Of a DNA stretch of 64,000 nucleotides, positions 36,159-45,824 are shown piece after piece; the first letter of the stretch is position 1, and every line of letters starts with the position of its first letter. Both the position numbers and the translations under genes were made by a program. The notes under the pieces are model-generated. The model had not been told where the DNA came from. It saw nothing but the letters and a program-made list of their open reading frames with translations, and ran no database searches. Origin of the DNA: Pyrinomonadaceae bacterium (GTDB lineage Bacteria; Acidobacteriota; Blastocatellia; Pyrinomonadales; Pyrinomonadaceae); assembly GCA_030841085.1 (NCBI GenBank), contig JAVEDP010000039.1, forward strand, positions 36,959 to 100,958, read 5' to 3'.

Positions 36159-36197
36159 GTGGATTCAAGTTTCGCTATTCAACTAAAGGAACAAAAC

Positions 36198-36608
36198 ATG
36201 AACAGTGACCCTCTTGATAAACGGGCTCCATACAACATTAGTCCACCGCGTTATTCCGTTTCGCATCAAATGGTGACCACTGCTTTTGAGCTGCCAAACT
36301 TTCGCATCACGCAAAACCTGGGCATCGTGCGCGGCATCGTGGTTCGCTCGCGAAATATTTTTGCCACCATCGGCGCTGGATTTCAGATGGTCGTTGGCGG
36401 AAACATCACCGTCTGGACCAAGCTGTGCGAACAGACTCGGGCCGATGCGTTTGAGATCATGATTCAGCATGCGACTGAAATCGGCGCGAATGCAATTATC
36501 GGCGCGCGCTATGATGCGACCGAGGTGACCTCCGGCGTCACCGAAGTCCTCGCTTATGGCACCGCGGTGATCGTTGAGCCAACAAGCGAATCGAGTTACC
36601 GATCATGA
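36198..36608 (+). CDS. YbjQ/UPF0145 family protein
   Basis: 136 residues from ATG 36198 with AAAGGA upstream; the frame is open 39 nt further without a better start. The family core is VTTAFELPNFRITQNLGIVRGIVVRSRNI and later ATEIGANAIIGARYDATEV ... EVLAYGTAVIVE, a small alpha/beta protein that forms a pentamer. The family is sometimes annotated as heavy-metal binding on weak grounds; its function is not established. Its last four bases overlap the start of the thioesterase gene (ATGA), implying coupled translation. Confidence 0.9.
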   Translation: MNSDPLDKRAPYNISPPRYSVSHQMVTTAFELPNFRITQNLGIVRGIVVRSRNIFATIGAGFQMVVGGNITVWTKLCEQTRADAFEIMIQHATEIGANAIIGARYDATEVTSGVTEVLAYGTAVIVEPTSESSYRS

Positions 36609-37024
36609 CCGGTGCCAGCGTGCCGGCCGAGCGGCTGGACCGAATCGATCGCGCAATCGAAGCGGTGCCATACGCTCGATTGCTCGGCATTCAACTGGAA
36701 AAAGTAATTCCGGGCGAGGCCACTCTTACTCTCGCCATTCGCCCGGAACTAAGTCAAAACCATGGCGTGGTCCATGGGGGCGCAATTGCTTCGCTGATCG
36801 ATACGGCCACGGCATTTGCAATTCTCACCTTGCTCGAACCCGAGGAACGAGTCACAACCGTGGATCTAACAATTAGCTATCTCAGGCCGGGCTTCGAAGG
36901 ACAAATGAGCGCGACTGCGCGGGTGCTGCGCCAGGGCCGTAGGCTCATTGCCACTACTGCGGAAGTGACCGACGAGAGCGGAACTCTCCTCGCGACCGCA
37001 CTTAGCACGTATATCAAGCTTTAG
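36605..37024 (+). CDS. PaaI-type hotdog-fold thioesterase
   Basis: 139 residues. The signature NHGVVHGGAIASLIDTATAFAI near residue 57 holds the catalytic Asn/His/Gly loop and the Asp at the helix start, as in PaaI and YdiI acyl-CoA thioesterases. TVDLTISYLRPGFEGQMSATARVLRQGRRL follows as the family's central strands. It should hydrolyse acyl- or aryl-CoA thioesters; YdiI-like members act on DHNA-CoA in classical menaquinone synthesis, but here the menaquinone pathway is futalosine-type, so that role is unlikely. Starts inside the end of the YbjQ gene. Confidence 0.9.
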   Translation: MTGASVPAERLDRIDRAIEAVPYARLLGIQLEKVIPGEATLTLAIRPELSQNHGVVHGGAIASLIDTATAFAILTLLEPEERVTTVDLTISYLRPGFEGQMSATARVLRQGRRLIATTAEVTDESGTLLATALSTYIKL

Positions 37025-37181
37025 AAGAATCAGGAAAAACCTTAGATTTTGTGGTTAATTTCGCTGGACACACGGTGTTCATCCGTGTAAAATCTTTTTG
37101 GCCTTCCGTTGAGCCGCTCCCCAAACGGTGTTCGCCCTCGCAAGCTGCCATAGCTCAAAGCCCTTCGGTGATTGCTCACCT

Positions 37182-38834
37182 ATGTACTCCCTGTACCACT
37201 CCCTCCTGGCCCAACATTCCCGACAATTGACTCCCGTCTCTTGTGCGGGTTCTACCATTGCGCAACTTCAGCGTTACTTCGAAGACGTCGTACTCGAAAA
37301 TAATTTGGCCGCATTAGTGGTCGAAAGTTTGCCAGCCGCCGCTGTTCGTCCACCGCGTGACATTACGCGCATCAAGGAACTGGATCAGGCAGCCAAAAAC
37401 CTCTTCTTATGGGTTAGTCCTCAAGATGCACTTTCGAGTTTGGTTCTAAGCCGCGGAAAAGAGAATACAAAGTCGGTTGTCTTTGAACGCACCGATCTCG
37501 ATAAAACTTATGAGCGGTTTGTAGTGATTGCCGACGCGCGTTTCTCGGCGGTGCTGGCTTCGGTCAAGAATGAAGAGAACGACGACACCTCACGTGACTT
37601 AGTCATCTGGACCTTCGAGCCCGACGTAGTGTATTCCGCGCTGGAGTATTTGATGGCCCGCGTGACAGCCGAACATTCTTTCTACTCAAATGCGTTTTCA
37701 AAAGCTGTTCGCACCTCGATGCCTAAAGCGACTTCGCTGCAACTTACCCTGGGCGTCACCACCAAATTAGCTCGACTGTTGCAGGAACAAGCCGAACGCG
37801 AGATTGCCGTCAACCGCCTGGCGACTGCGATTAGGAATTCGCTGGAGCTCGATAGCGTCCTGCAAACTGCCGCTGATGAAGTTGGTCGCGCCCTAAACGT
37901 ACATTCGTGCGCGGTTCGAGTAGAAGGCGCGCTCGTGGGACGACAGATGACAACGAGTTATTTTCGCCGCGACCTTGGCGATGATGGGGCGCGCGCGCTG
38001 CTGCTGACCGATGTTGATTCGATCAGCGAGCGGCTGTCCGCATCGCCGCAAGCCTACGTCGTCGATGGCGATAGCTCGCAGGACGGACCCGTACTGGCAG
38101 ATGCGGTTGTGCCTCTTATTTATCAGGGAAGTTTTGTCGGACTGTTGCTGGTGCGTTCCGACGATATGTCTCGCATCTGGGCAGAAAATGAGTTGCTGTT
38201 GCTGCACACTGTCGCCGACCAGCTTGCGGTTGCGGTCAATCAGGCCCACTTGTTTGCGCAGATGCAGCAACAAGCGCTGACTGATGGCTTGACAGGCTGT
38301 TATAACCGTCGATCGTTTGAGTTACAGCTCGAGCGCGACTTGCACCTCGCAACGCGCATGCGCCAGCCACTTTCGTTGATCATGCTCGACCTCGATCACT
38401 TCAAATACATTAATGATCAAGCTGGGCATGAAGCTGGCGACGAAGCTCTTTGCATGTTGGCGGATAACTTGCGCGCCGAGTTGCGCGCTGTCGACACAGC
38501 GGCCCGCTTTGGCGGCGATGAGTTTGTAATAATTCTGCCCCAGGCGAATGCTGAGGGCGCGATGTTGGTCGCCGAACGCCTGCGCCAGCGCATTGAAATG
38601 ATGGAAGTCCCCGGCTTTGGTCGGGCGACGGCTTCTTTTGGCGTTGCCAGCTTTCCTTCACATGCTTCATCTCGCGACACCCTGGTGGTGGCCGCAGACC
38701 GCGCGCTTTACAATTCCAAGCGCGCCGGCCGCAATCGCGTTAGCCTTCCTGAAGAAGAAACATCTGAACCTTTTTCTCCCGCGGAACAGCCGCCGGTAGA
38801 CTTTGACTCGACCGACGCATTGCAGCGCCTTTGA
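37182..38834 (+). CDS. GAF-GGDEF diguanylate cyclase with a DICT-like N-terminus
   Basis: 550 residues from ATG 37182; a GTG at 37128 would add 18 Cys-rich residues and neither start has a good Shine-Dalgarno. The first 180 residues (RYFEDVVLENNLAALVVESLPAAAV ... RFVVIADARFSAVLASVKN) resemble the DICT sensor found before cyclases in cyanobacteria; this is tentative. A GAF domain follows (about 200-360), then GGDEF with DLDHFKYINDQAGHEAGDEAL and ARFGGDEFVIILPQA. An RxxD inhibitory site (RAVD) is present five residues before GGDEF. The product would be c-di-GMP. It is transcribed alone. Confidence 0.92.
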   Translation: MYSLYHSLLAQHSRQLTPVSCAGSTIAQLQRYFEDVVLENNLAALVVESLPAAAVRPPRDITRIKELDQAAKNLFLWVSPQDALSSLVLSRGKENTKSVVFERTDLDKTYERFVVIADARFSAVLASVKNEENDDTSRDLVIWTFEPDVVYSALEYLMARVTAEHSFYSNAFSKAVRTSMPKATSLQLTLGVTTKLARLLQEQAEREIAVNRLATAIRNSLELDSVLQTAADEVGRALNVHSCAVRVEGALVGRQMTTSYFRRDLGDDGARALLLTDVDSISERLSASPQAYVVDGDSSQDGPVLADAVVPLIYQGSFVGLLLVRSDDMSRIWAENELLLLHTVADQLAVAVNQAHLFAQMQQQALTDGLTGCYNRRSFELQLERDLHLATRMRQPLSLIMLDLDHFKYINDQAGHEAGDEALCMLADNLRAELRAVDTAARFGGDEFVIILPQANAEGAMLVAERLRQRIEMMEVPGFGRATASFGVASFPSHASSRDTLVVAADRALYNSKRAGRNRVSLPEEETSEPFSPAEQPPVDFDSTDALQRL

Positions 38835-39043
38835 TAGTTTCGGTTCTGGTTGAGTTTAGTTCTCAAGTCCGAATGACAAACAAGATAATGGGTGAAACTG
38901 CATCAGTGCCGGTTTCATAGAACGTCAGTCCTACCGAAGGTTGTTCTAAACTCCACTTCCCTTCTGGCGTCCAGCCACAAAATCGCGCATCATAACCTTT
39001 CGCTTTCATAGCCGAGGTTTATTGGTTCGCGTTTTTTTTGCGC

Positions 39044-40789
39044 ATGGACGATCTACGAAAATTCGGCCGCTATTTTTCTCCTTATAAACTGTCCCTGACA
39101 ATTGGGATTGTCTGCATTCTCGCCAGCGTCCTCTTCAATCTCTACATTCCGCTGATTGTGGGCCAAGTCGTCGACGTCAAGTGGGCTCAGATTACCTGGT
39201 CGCGGCTAACGCTGGCGGCAGGCAAGGTGTTGGGCTTCAGCATACTCAGCGGCACCTTTCTCTTTCTGCAACGGCGCATCCTGATCGGCATGTCGCGCAA
39301 AGTTGAATACGACCTGCGCCAGGATTTCTATGCCCATCTGGTAGATCAGCCGCAATCTTTTTTCCAGGAACATCGCATTGGCGATCTGATGGCGCGCGCC
39401 ACGAACGATCTGGCCGCGGTCAGGCAACTGGCCGGACCAATGATTATGTATTCGCTGCAAACGGTCTTCGTGGTGGTTATCGTGATGCCGCTGATGTTTA
39501 TGATCAACTGGCACCTGACGCTGCTGTTGCTGGTTACCATGCCGCTGGTGTCGCTGACAGTAAAGTTTTTCGGCCAGCAGGTTCACATTCGCTTTGAAAA
39601 AATTCAGGAGTTCTTTTCGCAGATTACCGCGCGGGCGCAGGAAAACTTTACCGGGGTGCGAGTGGTGCGTGCTTATGCGCAAGAGGATGCTGAGATCGCC
39701 GCCTTTAGCGAGCTGAATCGGCAATACGCTGAAAAGAATTTAAGCCTGGTCAAAATCGACGCGTTGATGCGGCCGCTGATGACATTTTTTATTGGCATGG
39801 GTTCCGTGCTGATCATTTGGGTGGGTGTACCCGCAGCGATTCGCGGCGAAATCAGCGTCGGCGAATTTACAGTTTTCAATATGTACCTGTTCCGGTTGAT
39901 CTGGCCGTTAATCGCCCTCGGTTACGTGGTCAACCTTTATCAGCGTGGCACCGCCAGCCTGAAGCGAATGAATTCCATCCTTGCCGTCAAGCCGGCGATT
40001 GCCGACTCGCCCAACGCCATTGATAGCACGCCGGCCGAAGGCGAAATCGAGTTTCGTAACCTGACCTTTACCTACAAACCAAACGAGGAGCCGATGCTGC
40101 GCGACATCAATCTGCGCATCGCACCCGGGCAAACTGTAGCGTTTGTTGGCCGGACCGGCAGCGGAAAATCGACGCTCGTGAATTTGATACCGCGCCTCAT
40201 CGAAGCTCCGGACGAGACAGTGCTGGTTGATGGCGTCTCCGTGCGCGACTATCGTCTGGCGAAGTTGCGCGCGAGTATTGGCTATGTGCCGCAGGAGACG
40301 TTCTTGTTCAGTGAAACGCTGGCCGAAAATATTGCCTTCGGAGTTGAGCACGCCGAGCGTCGCCAGATCGAATGGGCTGCGGATGTTGCCGGCTTGATGG
40401 AAGACGTTGCCGGCTTTCCCGATGGTTTCGACACGCTCGTCGGCGAGCGCGGGTTGACACTTTCCGGTGGACAAAAACAACGCACTGCGATTGCACGCGC
40501 GATCTTGCGCGAGCCGAAGATTCTGATCCTGGACGATGCGCTGTCCTCCGTCGATACCTACACTGAAGAAAAAATTCTGGAAAAACTTCGCGGCGTAATG
40601 CGCGGCCGTACCAGCATTATCGTCTCGCATCGAATTTCAACCGTGCGCGATGCTGATCTAATTTGCGTGCTCGATGAAGGTCGTATCGTTGAGCGCGGCA
40701 CGCATGACGAACTGCTGGCACGCGGCGGCGAGTATGCGGCGCTGCACGAGCGGCAGCTACTTGAAGAGGAGTTGGCTGCGACTTCGTAG
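39044..40789 (+). CDS. ABC exporter, degenerate-site subunit
   Basis: 581 residues from ATG 39044. A six-TM type IV exporter domain is followed by an ATPase: Walker [11 protein letters not shown]-loop [10 protein letters not shown], signature LSGGQKQR, Walker [13 protein letters not shown]. The residue after the Walker B Asp is Asp rather than catalytic Glu. This is the hallmark of the non-hydrolysing subunit of heterodimeric exporters such as TM287 or BmrC/YheI. The partner is encoded at 41261. Heterodimers of this type export drugs or lipids; the substrate here is unknown. Confidence 0.93.
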   Translation: MDDLRKFGRYFSPYKLSLTIGIVCILASVLFNLYIPLIVGQVVDVKWAQITWSRLTLAAGKVLGFSILSGTFLFLQRRILIGMSRKVEYDLRQDFYAHLVDQPQSFFQEHRIGDLMARATNDLAAVRQLAGPMIMYSLQTVFVVVIVMPLMFMINWHLTLLLLVTMPLVSLTVKFFGQQVHIRFEKIQEFFSQITARAQENFTGVRVVRAYAQEDAEIAAFSELNRQYAEKNLSLVKIDALMRPLMTFFIGMGSVLIIWVGVPAAIRGEISVGEFTVFNMYLFRLIWPLIALGYVVNLYQRGTASLKRMNSILAVKPAIADSPNAIDSTPAEGEIEFRNLTFTYKPNEEPMLRDINLRIAPGQTVAFVGRTGSGKSTLVNLIPRLIEAPDETVLVDGVSVRDYRLAKLRASIGYVPQETFLFSETLAENIAFGVEHAERRQIEWAADVAGLMEDVAGFPDGFDTLVGERGLTLSGGQKQRTAIARAILREPKILILDDALSSVDTYTEEKILEKLRGVMRGRTSIIVSHRISTVRDADLICVLDEGRIVERGTHDELLARGGEYAALHERQLLEEELAATS

Positions 40790-40813
40790 CAATGCAAAAA
40801 GGGGTCAAAACGA

Positions 40814-41254
40814 ATGGAAGCTGATCTCGACAAAAGATATCAAACGTTGGTCGTCCTGTGGTTCGCTCTGTTGATGAGTGTGGCGATGTATTTCCTCTTC
40901 TCGCTGATCGCCCCGCCAATCAACGACCAGTCAAGTAATCAGCGCAACTCAATTCTGGTTGTCACCCTGATGCTGTGCGGATTCTTGCTCGTCATCGTTT
41001 CATTTGCCGTCAAGAGCAAGCTGCTTCGGCGTTCAGTGGAAAAGCAGGACATCAGTTTGGTGCAGAAGGGTCTGGTGGTCGCTTGTGCCATGTGCGAAGT
41101 CAGCGCGCTGCTTGGACTAATGGAGCGGTTTCTAATTGGCTATCGCTATTACTATTTTCTGTTTTTGTTTTCTGCCGTGGGTATCGCGTTACATTTTCCG
41201 CGGCGCACTCAATTGCTGAATGCCGGCTATCGAAATCAGGGACCGTTAAACTAA
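40814..41254 (+). CDS. Small membrane protein encoded between the two ABC exporter subunits
   Basis: 146 residues with four TM helices (about 16-35, 49-67, 84-103, 110-130) linked by short loops and starting MEADLDKRYQTLVVLWFAL. I do not recognise a named family. It starts 24 nt after the first ABC subunit and ends 6 nt before the second, so all three are almost certainly one operon. It could be a regulatory or substrate-handling partner of the exporter. Confidence 0.82.
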   Translation: MEADLDKRYQTLVVLWFALLMSVAMYFLFSLIAPPINDQSSNQRNSILVVTLMLCGFLLVIVSFAVKSKLLRRSVEKQDISLVQKGLVVACAMCEVSALLGLMERFLIGYRYYYFLFLFSAVGIALHFPRRTQLLNAGYRNQGPLN

Positions 41255-41260
41255 GAACGC

Positions 41261-43135
41261 ATGTCGACCGCGGCCAAACAATTTCACGAAGAAGAAGCAA
41301 TCGGCAAGACGTACGACTTTCAAGTTGCGCGCCGGCTGTTGCGGTATCTGCGACCCTACATTCGCCCGCTGAGCGTGGCGCTGTTGCTCACCTTCATGGT
41401 GAACCTGCTGGGAATTCTGCCGCCAAAGTTCACTCAATACGCAATCGACTGGCACATCCTGCCCCGTAAATATGCGGGAGTGGGATTATTGGTGGGCCTT
41501 TACATTGGCGTGCAATTTTTGCGGTTGGTGTTCTCGTATTTCCAGTCTGTCATGCTAAACACGGTGGGCCAATACGTGATGTTTGATATGCGCCGCGAGC
41601 TTTACGACAAGCTGCAGCATCAGGAAGTCGCCTACTACGATCGCAATCCCGTCGGTCGCATCATGACGCGGCTTACCAGCGACGTTGATTCGCTCAATGA
41701 ACTGTTTACCGCCGGCATCACTGATCTGCTCGGCGATCTCGTAATGATCGTTGCCATCATTAGCGTGATGCTCTGGATGGACGTGCGCTTAACGCTGGTG
41801 ACTTTGTTGACGGTGCCGATGCTGTGGGCGGCAACTACGTGGTTTCGCAAAGGCGCGCGTAAAGGCTATGACATGGTGCGCACTCGTATCGCTCGCATCA
41901 ACGCTTTTCTTCAGGAGCACTTTGCGGGCGCGCAGACGGTGCAGATTTTTAATGCGGAGACAAAATCGCTGCGTAAGTTTCAGGAGATTAACGCCGACTA
42001 TCGCAGCGCCAACATCGATACGATTTTTTACTACGCAGTCTTTTTTCCCCTTGTCGACTTCATCGGCGCCGTTGGCATCGCGTTAATCATTTGGTACGGC
42101 GGCTATCGCGTGATGAGCAACACGCCGTCGCATACCGTGCTGACGTTGGGGGCGTTGGTCGCGTTCATCCAGTACTCGGGCTTTCTCTTTCAGCCGATTC
42201 GCGACATCTCTGACAAGTACAACGTGTTGCAGGCTGCCGTTGTCGCGTCGCACCGCATCTTTCGCACGCTTGATTTGCCGATCGCCATCACGTCCCCCGA
42301 AAAGCCTTTGAAGTCCGGGCGCGTCACGGGCCACATCGAATTTGAAAATGTTTGGTTCGCTTATAAAGACGATGATTGGGTGTTGAAAGACGTTTCGTTC
42401 AAAGTTGAGCCAGGACAATCGATCGCGCTGGTGGGCCACACCGGTTCCGGCAAGACGACTATTACGAATCTGCTAATGCGTTTCTATGATGTGCAGCGCG
42501 GCCGAATTTTGCTTGACGGCGTCGATCTGCGCGAATGGGATTTGAAATCGCTGCGCGAGAATTTTGCTGTTGTTTTGCAGGATATTTTTCTCTTCAGCGG
42601 CACAGTCGCCGGCAACATTCGACTTGGCCGCGCGGATATTTCGGACGAGCGCGTGCGCTGGGCGGCGGGCGAAGTGCGTGCTGAACCTTTCATCATGCGC
42701 CTGAAAAACGGTTACGAGGCGGAAGTGAAAGAGCGCGGCGCCGGACTCTCGGTGGGCCAGAAGCAATTGATTTCGTTCGCGCGGGCGCTGGCGTTTGACC
42801 CGGCAATATTGATTCTGGACGAAGCCACAAGTTCCATCGACACCGAAACTGAGCAGTTGATTCAGCAGGCCATCGAACGTGTAATGCGGAGCCGTACTTC
42901 AATCGTCGTGGCCCATCGGCTTTCGACGATTCAGCGCGCCGAGCAAATCATCGTCCTGCATCACGGCGAGATTCGCGAGCAAGGCAGCCATCAGGAGCTG
43001 CTGGCGATTCGCGGGCTTTACTGGCGGCTTTACAAGCTGCAGTACGCCGACGGCTCGCGCGCGGAAAGTCGTACCTTGCAGGAAGGCGATGAGTCCAATA
43101 TTCGTCCTGCCGATCAGTTGCAGTTTAGCGAGTAG
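41261..43135 (+). CDS. ABC exporter, catalytic subunit of the heterodimer
   Basis: 624 residues. A six-TM exporter domain, then an ATPase with Walker [11 protein letters not shown]-loop VLQDIFLFS, Walker [13 protein letters not shown] with the catalytic Glu, and a His switch [10 protein letters not shown]. The signature motif reads LSVGQKQ: Gly is replaced by Val, the normal complement of the partner's altered Walker B, since the two together form the dead site. This gives a YheI/YheH or TM287/288-like asymmetric pair with the 39044 gene. The C-terminus has a further 25-residue polar tail. Confidence 0.93.
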   Translation: MSTAAKQFHEEEAIGKTYDFQVARRLLRYLRPYIRPLSVALLLTFMVNLLGILPPKFTQYAIDWHILPRKYAGVGLLVGLYIGVQFLRLVFSYFQSVMLNTVGQYVMFDMRRELYDKLQHQEVAYYDRNPVGRIMTRLTSDVDSLNELFTAGITDLLGDLVMIVAIISVMLWMDVRLTLVTLLTVPMLWAATTWFRKGARKGYDMVRTRIARINAFLQEHFAGAQTVQIFNAETKSLRKFQEINADYRSANIDTIFYYAVFFPLVDFIGAVGIALIIWYGGYRVMSNTPSHTVLTLGALVAFIQYSGFLFQPIRDISDKYNVLQAAVVASHRIFRTLDLPIAITSPEKPLKSGRVTGHIEFENVWFAYKDDDWVLKDVSFKVEPGQSIALVGHTGSGKTTITNLLMRFYDVQRGRILLDGVDLREWDLKSLRENFAVVLQDIFLFSGTVAGNIRLGRADISDERVRWAAGEVRAEPFIMRLKNGYEAEVKERGAGLSVGQKQLISFARALAFDPAILILDEATSSIDTETEQLIQQAIERVMRSRTSIVVAHRLSTIQRAEQIIVLHHGEIREQGSHQELLAIRGLYWRLYKLQYADGSRAESRTLQEGDESNIRPADQLQFSE

Positions 43136-43141
43136 CAGTAA

Positions 43142-43216
43142 AGCAAATTGTTAGTTTGCGGAAGGCTCGTCAGCATCAACTTGCGCCTACTATCCAACGC
43201 AAACTAACAGTTTGCT
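43142..43216 (+). terminator. Long hairpin after the ABC operon
   Basis: Arms AGCAAATTGTTAGTTTGCG (43142-43160) and CGCAAACTAACAGTTTGCT (43198-43216) match with one mismatch over 19 nt and leave a 37-nt loop. It follows the stop of the ABC subunit by 7 nt. There is no T run, so it may end the transcript weakly or protect the 3' end. Confidence 0.5.
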
Positions 43217-43272
43217 ATACAGCTGAACGCAACTGAGAGGAATACTATGCTATTCATTTAAGAGGAATAACC

Positions 43273-43527
43273 ATGGCCAAAAACAAACGGAATAATGAGA
43301 AGACTTCATTAATCGATCTTAGTGACGAAGAGCTGCTTGCCGCCTATCGCAACAGCATTCAAAATGCATCATGGACGCCGGCAAATTATCGCAAGGAGAT
43401 GTTCTGGCGCAGCCAGGAGCGCAACACCAACGCCTACAATCGCTGGACCTCGATCATCGCACTCGCTACTTTGATTAACACCCTCGCGATTATCGTGCAG
43501 TTGTTAAAAGGGTTGAATGTTCTCTAA
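43273..43527 (+). CDS. Small protein with a C-terminal TM helix, unknown function
   Basis: 84 residues. An AGAGGAAT site lies just upstream of ATG 43273, and codon use resembles the neighbours. The first 55 residues are polar and charged (LSDEELLAAYRNSIQNASWTPANYRKEM), the last 25 hydrophobic (TSIIALATLINTLAIIVQLLKGL), so it is probably a tail-anchored inner-membrane protein. I recognise no family. It stands alone between the ABC operon and a heptamer array pair. Confidence 0.72.
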   Translation: MAKNKRNNEKTSLIDLSDEELLAAYRNSIQNASWTPANYRKEMFWRSQERNTNAYNRWTSIIALATLINTLAIIVQLLKGLNVL

Positions 43528-43668
43528 AGATCGCTAGGGGCGCACCCATTCGAAAATACAAGGAGTGGCTCGCGCTGGTGGAAAAAGTCACCGCACCCTA
43601 ATTCGACAATTTACTTTCGATCCCGATCCAACAACTCGCTCGTGACGGCGGCAGGAAACCGCCAAAAT

Positions 43669-43771
43669 AGTCGGCAGTCGGCAGTCGGCAGTCGGCAGTA
43701 GTACGAGTCAACTAATAACTGAATTGTCTGGCTTCTTTTTCTGCCTACTGGTGCTGCCTACTGCCTGCTGG
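43669..43771. repeat. Inverted pair of heptamer arrays (AGTCGGC / CTGCCTA)
   Basis: Left array of four to five perfect units at 43669-43701, right degenerate complement at 43741-43771, loop about 39 nt. It lies between two genes on the plus strand. Confidence 0.82.
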
Positions 43772-43943
43772 TTTTTTCATCCCATACCGTTCACTCGTGA
43801 ATCATATCGTTGCACTGTTGTTCCTGAATTCGCTTATAGGGCCTTCTTTTCCTGATGGAATGGTACTTGCCAAAAGAGACTTGCCGAAGTGTCGGGCGAA
43901 CTTAATCTCCCGTCAACGCCATTATCAAAAGAGGGGTATATCG

Positions 43944-45215
43944 ATGAAAGTAAATTACAAAGGCCTTGCAACATCAGCGCTCGCCTTCGCGGTGCTTGTC
44001 GGCGCTAACAGCGTCAGCAACGCGCAGGGTCGCGGCCGCGGTCGCGGGCAAGAACGAAAACAGGAAAATCAACAGTCTACCGAAGCACAGAATAATCAGG
44101 ATCAAAACGACCAGCGTCGAGCGGAGCAGGAAGCTCGTCGCAACGCGCAACGCCAACAGCGCGATCAGCAACAGCAACAACAGCAGGCTGGACAACAGCA
44201 GGCTGCCCAACAACGCGCCGCGGAACAACAGCAACGTGAGGCGCAGCGCGCCGCACAACAGCAGAATCAGCGCGCCGAGCAGGAACAACGTTCGCAACAG
44301 AACCGCCAACGTGTTCAGCAGAACCAGGGACGGAATAGCGACCGTTGGGAACAGAATAAACAGCGCGTCGAACAGAACCAGGACCAGAATCGAGCGCGTT
44401 GGGAGCAAAACAAACAGCGCGTGCAACAGAATCAGGATCAACAGCGCGCCGAACAGCAACGACGTTTGGAAGTTGAGCGTCAGCAACAACAGCAGAATCA
44501 GCAGAACAACGATTGGCAGCGACGTCAACAACAGCAAACCCAACAAAATGGCGATTGGCAGCGACGTCAGCGGGAATCGCAACAGCAGGATGCGTGGCGG
44601 CGTCAACAGTCAACCGGCACCTATTCGGATCGCAACAACAACAATCAGCAGCGCGACTGGCGCGCCTATCAAGAGCAGCGCGCAAGTCAGTATCGCCAGG
44701 AACAGTATCGCCAGCAGAGTTGGGCGGTGCAGCAGCAGCGCTTGCTCGAACAGCAGCGACGCCGCGCGCAGTTGGCTTATCAGCAACGTTATTTACAGCG
44801 CGTGAGACAGGATCAACTGCGTCTGCAAAACTGGCAATACAATGACTATGGTCCAAACAACTATCGCTACAATCGTGGCGGCAGCTATTACGAAACCAAT
44901 CGCTATGGCGCGCAGATGCTGCAACAGGCAGTCAACAGCGGTTATTCAGAAGGCTTCCAGGCCGGTCAGGCCGACCGTCAGGACGGATGGGCCTTTGGTC
45001 CACAGGACGCGATTGGTTATCAGGATGCCAGCTATGGTTACAACGCTTACTACGTGGATATGAATGAGTATCAGTACTACTTCCGCGAGGGCTTCAACCG
45101 TGGTTATGAGGATGGCTACTACAGCCGCTCGCAGTATGGCCGTTATTCCAACGGCACCGGCAGCGTCCTCGGCACAATTTTGCAGACGATTCTAAATCTG
45201 CAGTTGGTGAATTAA
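43944..45215 (+). CDS. Secreted Q-rich low-complexity protein
   Basis: 423 residues from ATG 43944, preceded by AGAGGGG. A signal peptide (residues 1-28, core LATSALAFAVLVGANSVSNA) is followed by RGRGRGQERKQ and about 260 residues of Gln/Arg/Asn/Glu repeats with recurring units such as WEQNKQRVEQNQDQNRAR. The last 100 residues are Tyr/Gly-rich (YNDYGPNNYRYNRGGSYYETNRYG ... FREGFNRGYEDGYYSRSQYG). I cannot assign a function; it looks like an extracellular or envelope disordered protein. The antisense strand keeps long open frames because of the CAA/CAG bias, but they are artefacts. Confidence 0.85.
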   Translation: MKVNYKGLATSALAFAVLVGANSVSNAQGRGRGRGQERKQENQQSTEAQNNQDQNDQRRAEQEARRNAQRQQRDQQQQQQQAGQQQAAQQRAAEQQQREAQRAAQQQNQRAEQEQRSQQNRQRVQQNQGRNSDRWEQNKQRVEQNQDQNRARWEQNKQRVQQNQDQQRAEQQRRLEVERQQQQQNQQNNDWQRRQQQQTQQNGDWQRRQRESQQQDAWRRQQSTGTYSDRNNNNQQRDWRAYQEQRASQYRQEQYRQQSWAVQQQRLLEQQRRRAQLAYQQRYLQRVRQDQLRLQNWQYNDYGPNNYRYNRGGSYYETNRYGAQMLQQAVNSGYSEGFQAGQADRQDGWAFGPQDAIGYQDASYGYNAYYVDMNEYQYYFREGFNRGYEDGYYSRSQYGRYSNGTGSVLGTILQTILNLQLVN

Positions 45216-45297
45216 CTGGTACTGGGATCGCGGCCGTCTCGGCCGCAATGAGCGCGCAGCGCGAAGCAGATCTTAAATCTGCAATTGGTGAATTAAC
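45193..45297. repeat. 24-nt direct repeat of the Q-rich gene 3' end bracketing a dispersed hairpin
   Basis: TAAATCTGCAGTTGGTGAAT at 45193 (end of the gene, including its TAA) recurs 81 nt later at 45274 with one mismatch over 24 nt. Between them lies a hairpin element (45219-45265) of a type also present at 58433. The arrangement looks like an insertion with a duplicated flank. Confidence 0.7.
45219..45265 (+). repeat. Dispersed hairpin CGCGGSCGTCTCGSCCGC, copy 1
   Basis: Core stem CGCGGCCG-TCT-CGGCCGC flanked by TACTGGGA on one side and AATGAGCGCG on the other. The copy at 58433-58480 is on the other strand and carries a paired G/C swap within the stem, so base pairing is conserved. Confidence 0.75.
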
Positions 45298-45328
45298 GAC
45301 GGCTCACCTTGAGTGAGCGCAAACGAAT

Positions 45329-45366
45329 GCCCGGTCTTGTCCCCAGCAAGACCGGGCGTTTTCTTT
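45329..45366 (+). terminator. Strong rho-independent terminator
   Basis: Perfect 11-bp stem GCCCGGTCTTG (45329-45339) / CAAGACCGGGC (45347-45357) followed by GTTTTCTTT. It probably ends the transcript of the Q-rich gene. Confidence 0.88.
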
Positions 45367-45436
45367 ATCTATTAGCTCATCACTCACACTCATTACTCCA
45401 CACTTTTATCGCAAACTGCTTATAGAACATGGATTC

Positions 45437-45616
45437 GTCGTGGCGGCTCTGCCGCGTTCCGTGCGGTAAGGCTCTGCCTTACCGGTTGGCTCAGTTTTTG
45501 AAAGAGGCTATGCCTCCGGCATTAACGCTTAAGGCGCGGCCTTTGAATTACTAACCAGGTAACGGTAAGGCATAGCCGGCATAGCCTTACCGCACGGAAT
45601 GCGGGAAAGCCGCGAT
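45437..45616. repeat. Large nested palindromic repeat (GGCTNTGCC family), copy 3
   Basis: Outer arms GTGGCGGCTCTGCCGCGTTC and its inexact complement GAATGCGGGAAAGCCGC; next arms GTGCGGTAAGGCTCTGCC / GGCATAGCCTTACCGCAC. It has the same outer sequence as copy 1 at 4267 (GTGCGGNAAGGCTCTGCC). Confidence 0.75.
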
Positions 45617-45824
45617 GCTACTCGCGCGGGAAACCAATTCCTTTCCCACCGACTTTATTTCCAAACGCCCGCGATGAAGAACTTTGAGATCACCGACTCG
45701 CCTTCCATCGTCGGTCGTCTCCATCACAGACTACTGGGACTCATCACTCATCACTCATCCCTCTCGACTTCGCACTTAGCTTTCGCTGGATCACAAATCA
45801 AACTCTTTGCGATAGAATCAGCCT

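Noticed and set aside
43974..44856. Long antisense frames opposite the Q-rich gene
   Set aside because: They arise from the CAA/CAG codon bias on the other strand; the Leu-rich translation has no start signal or family.
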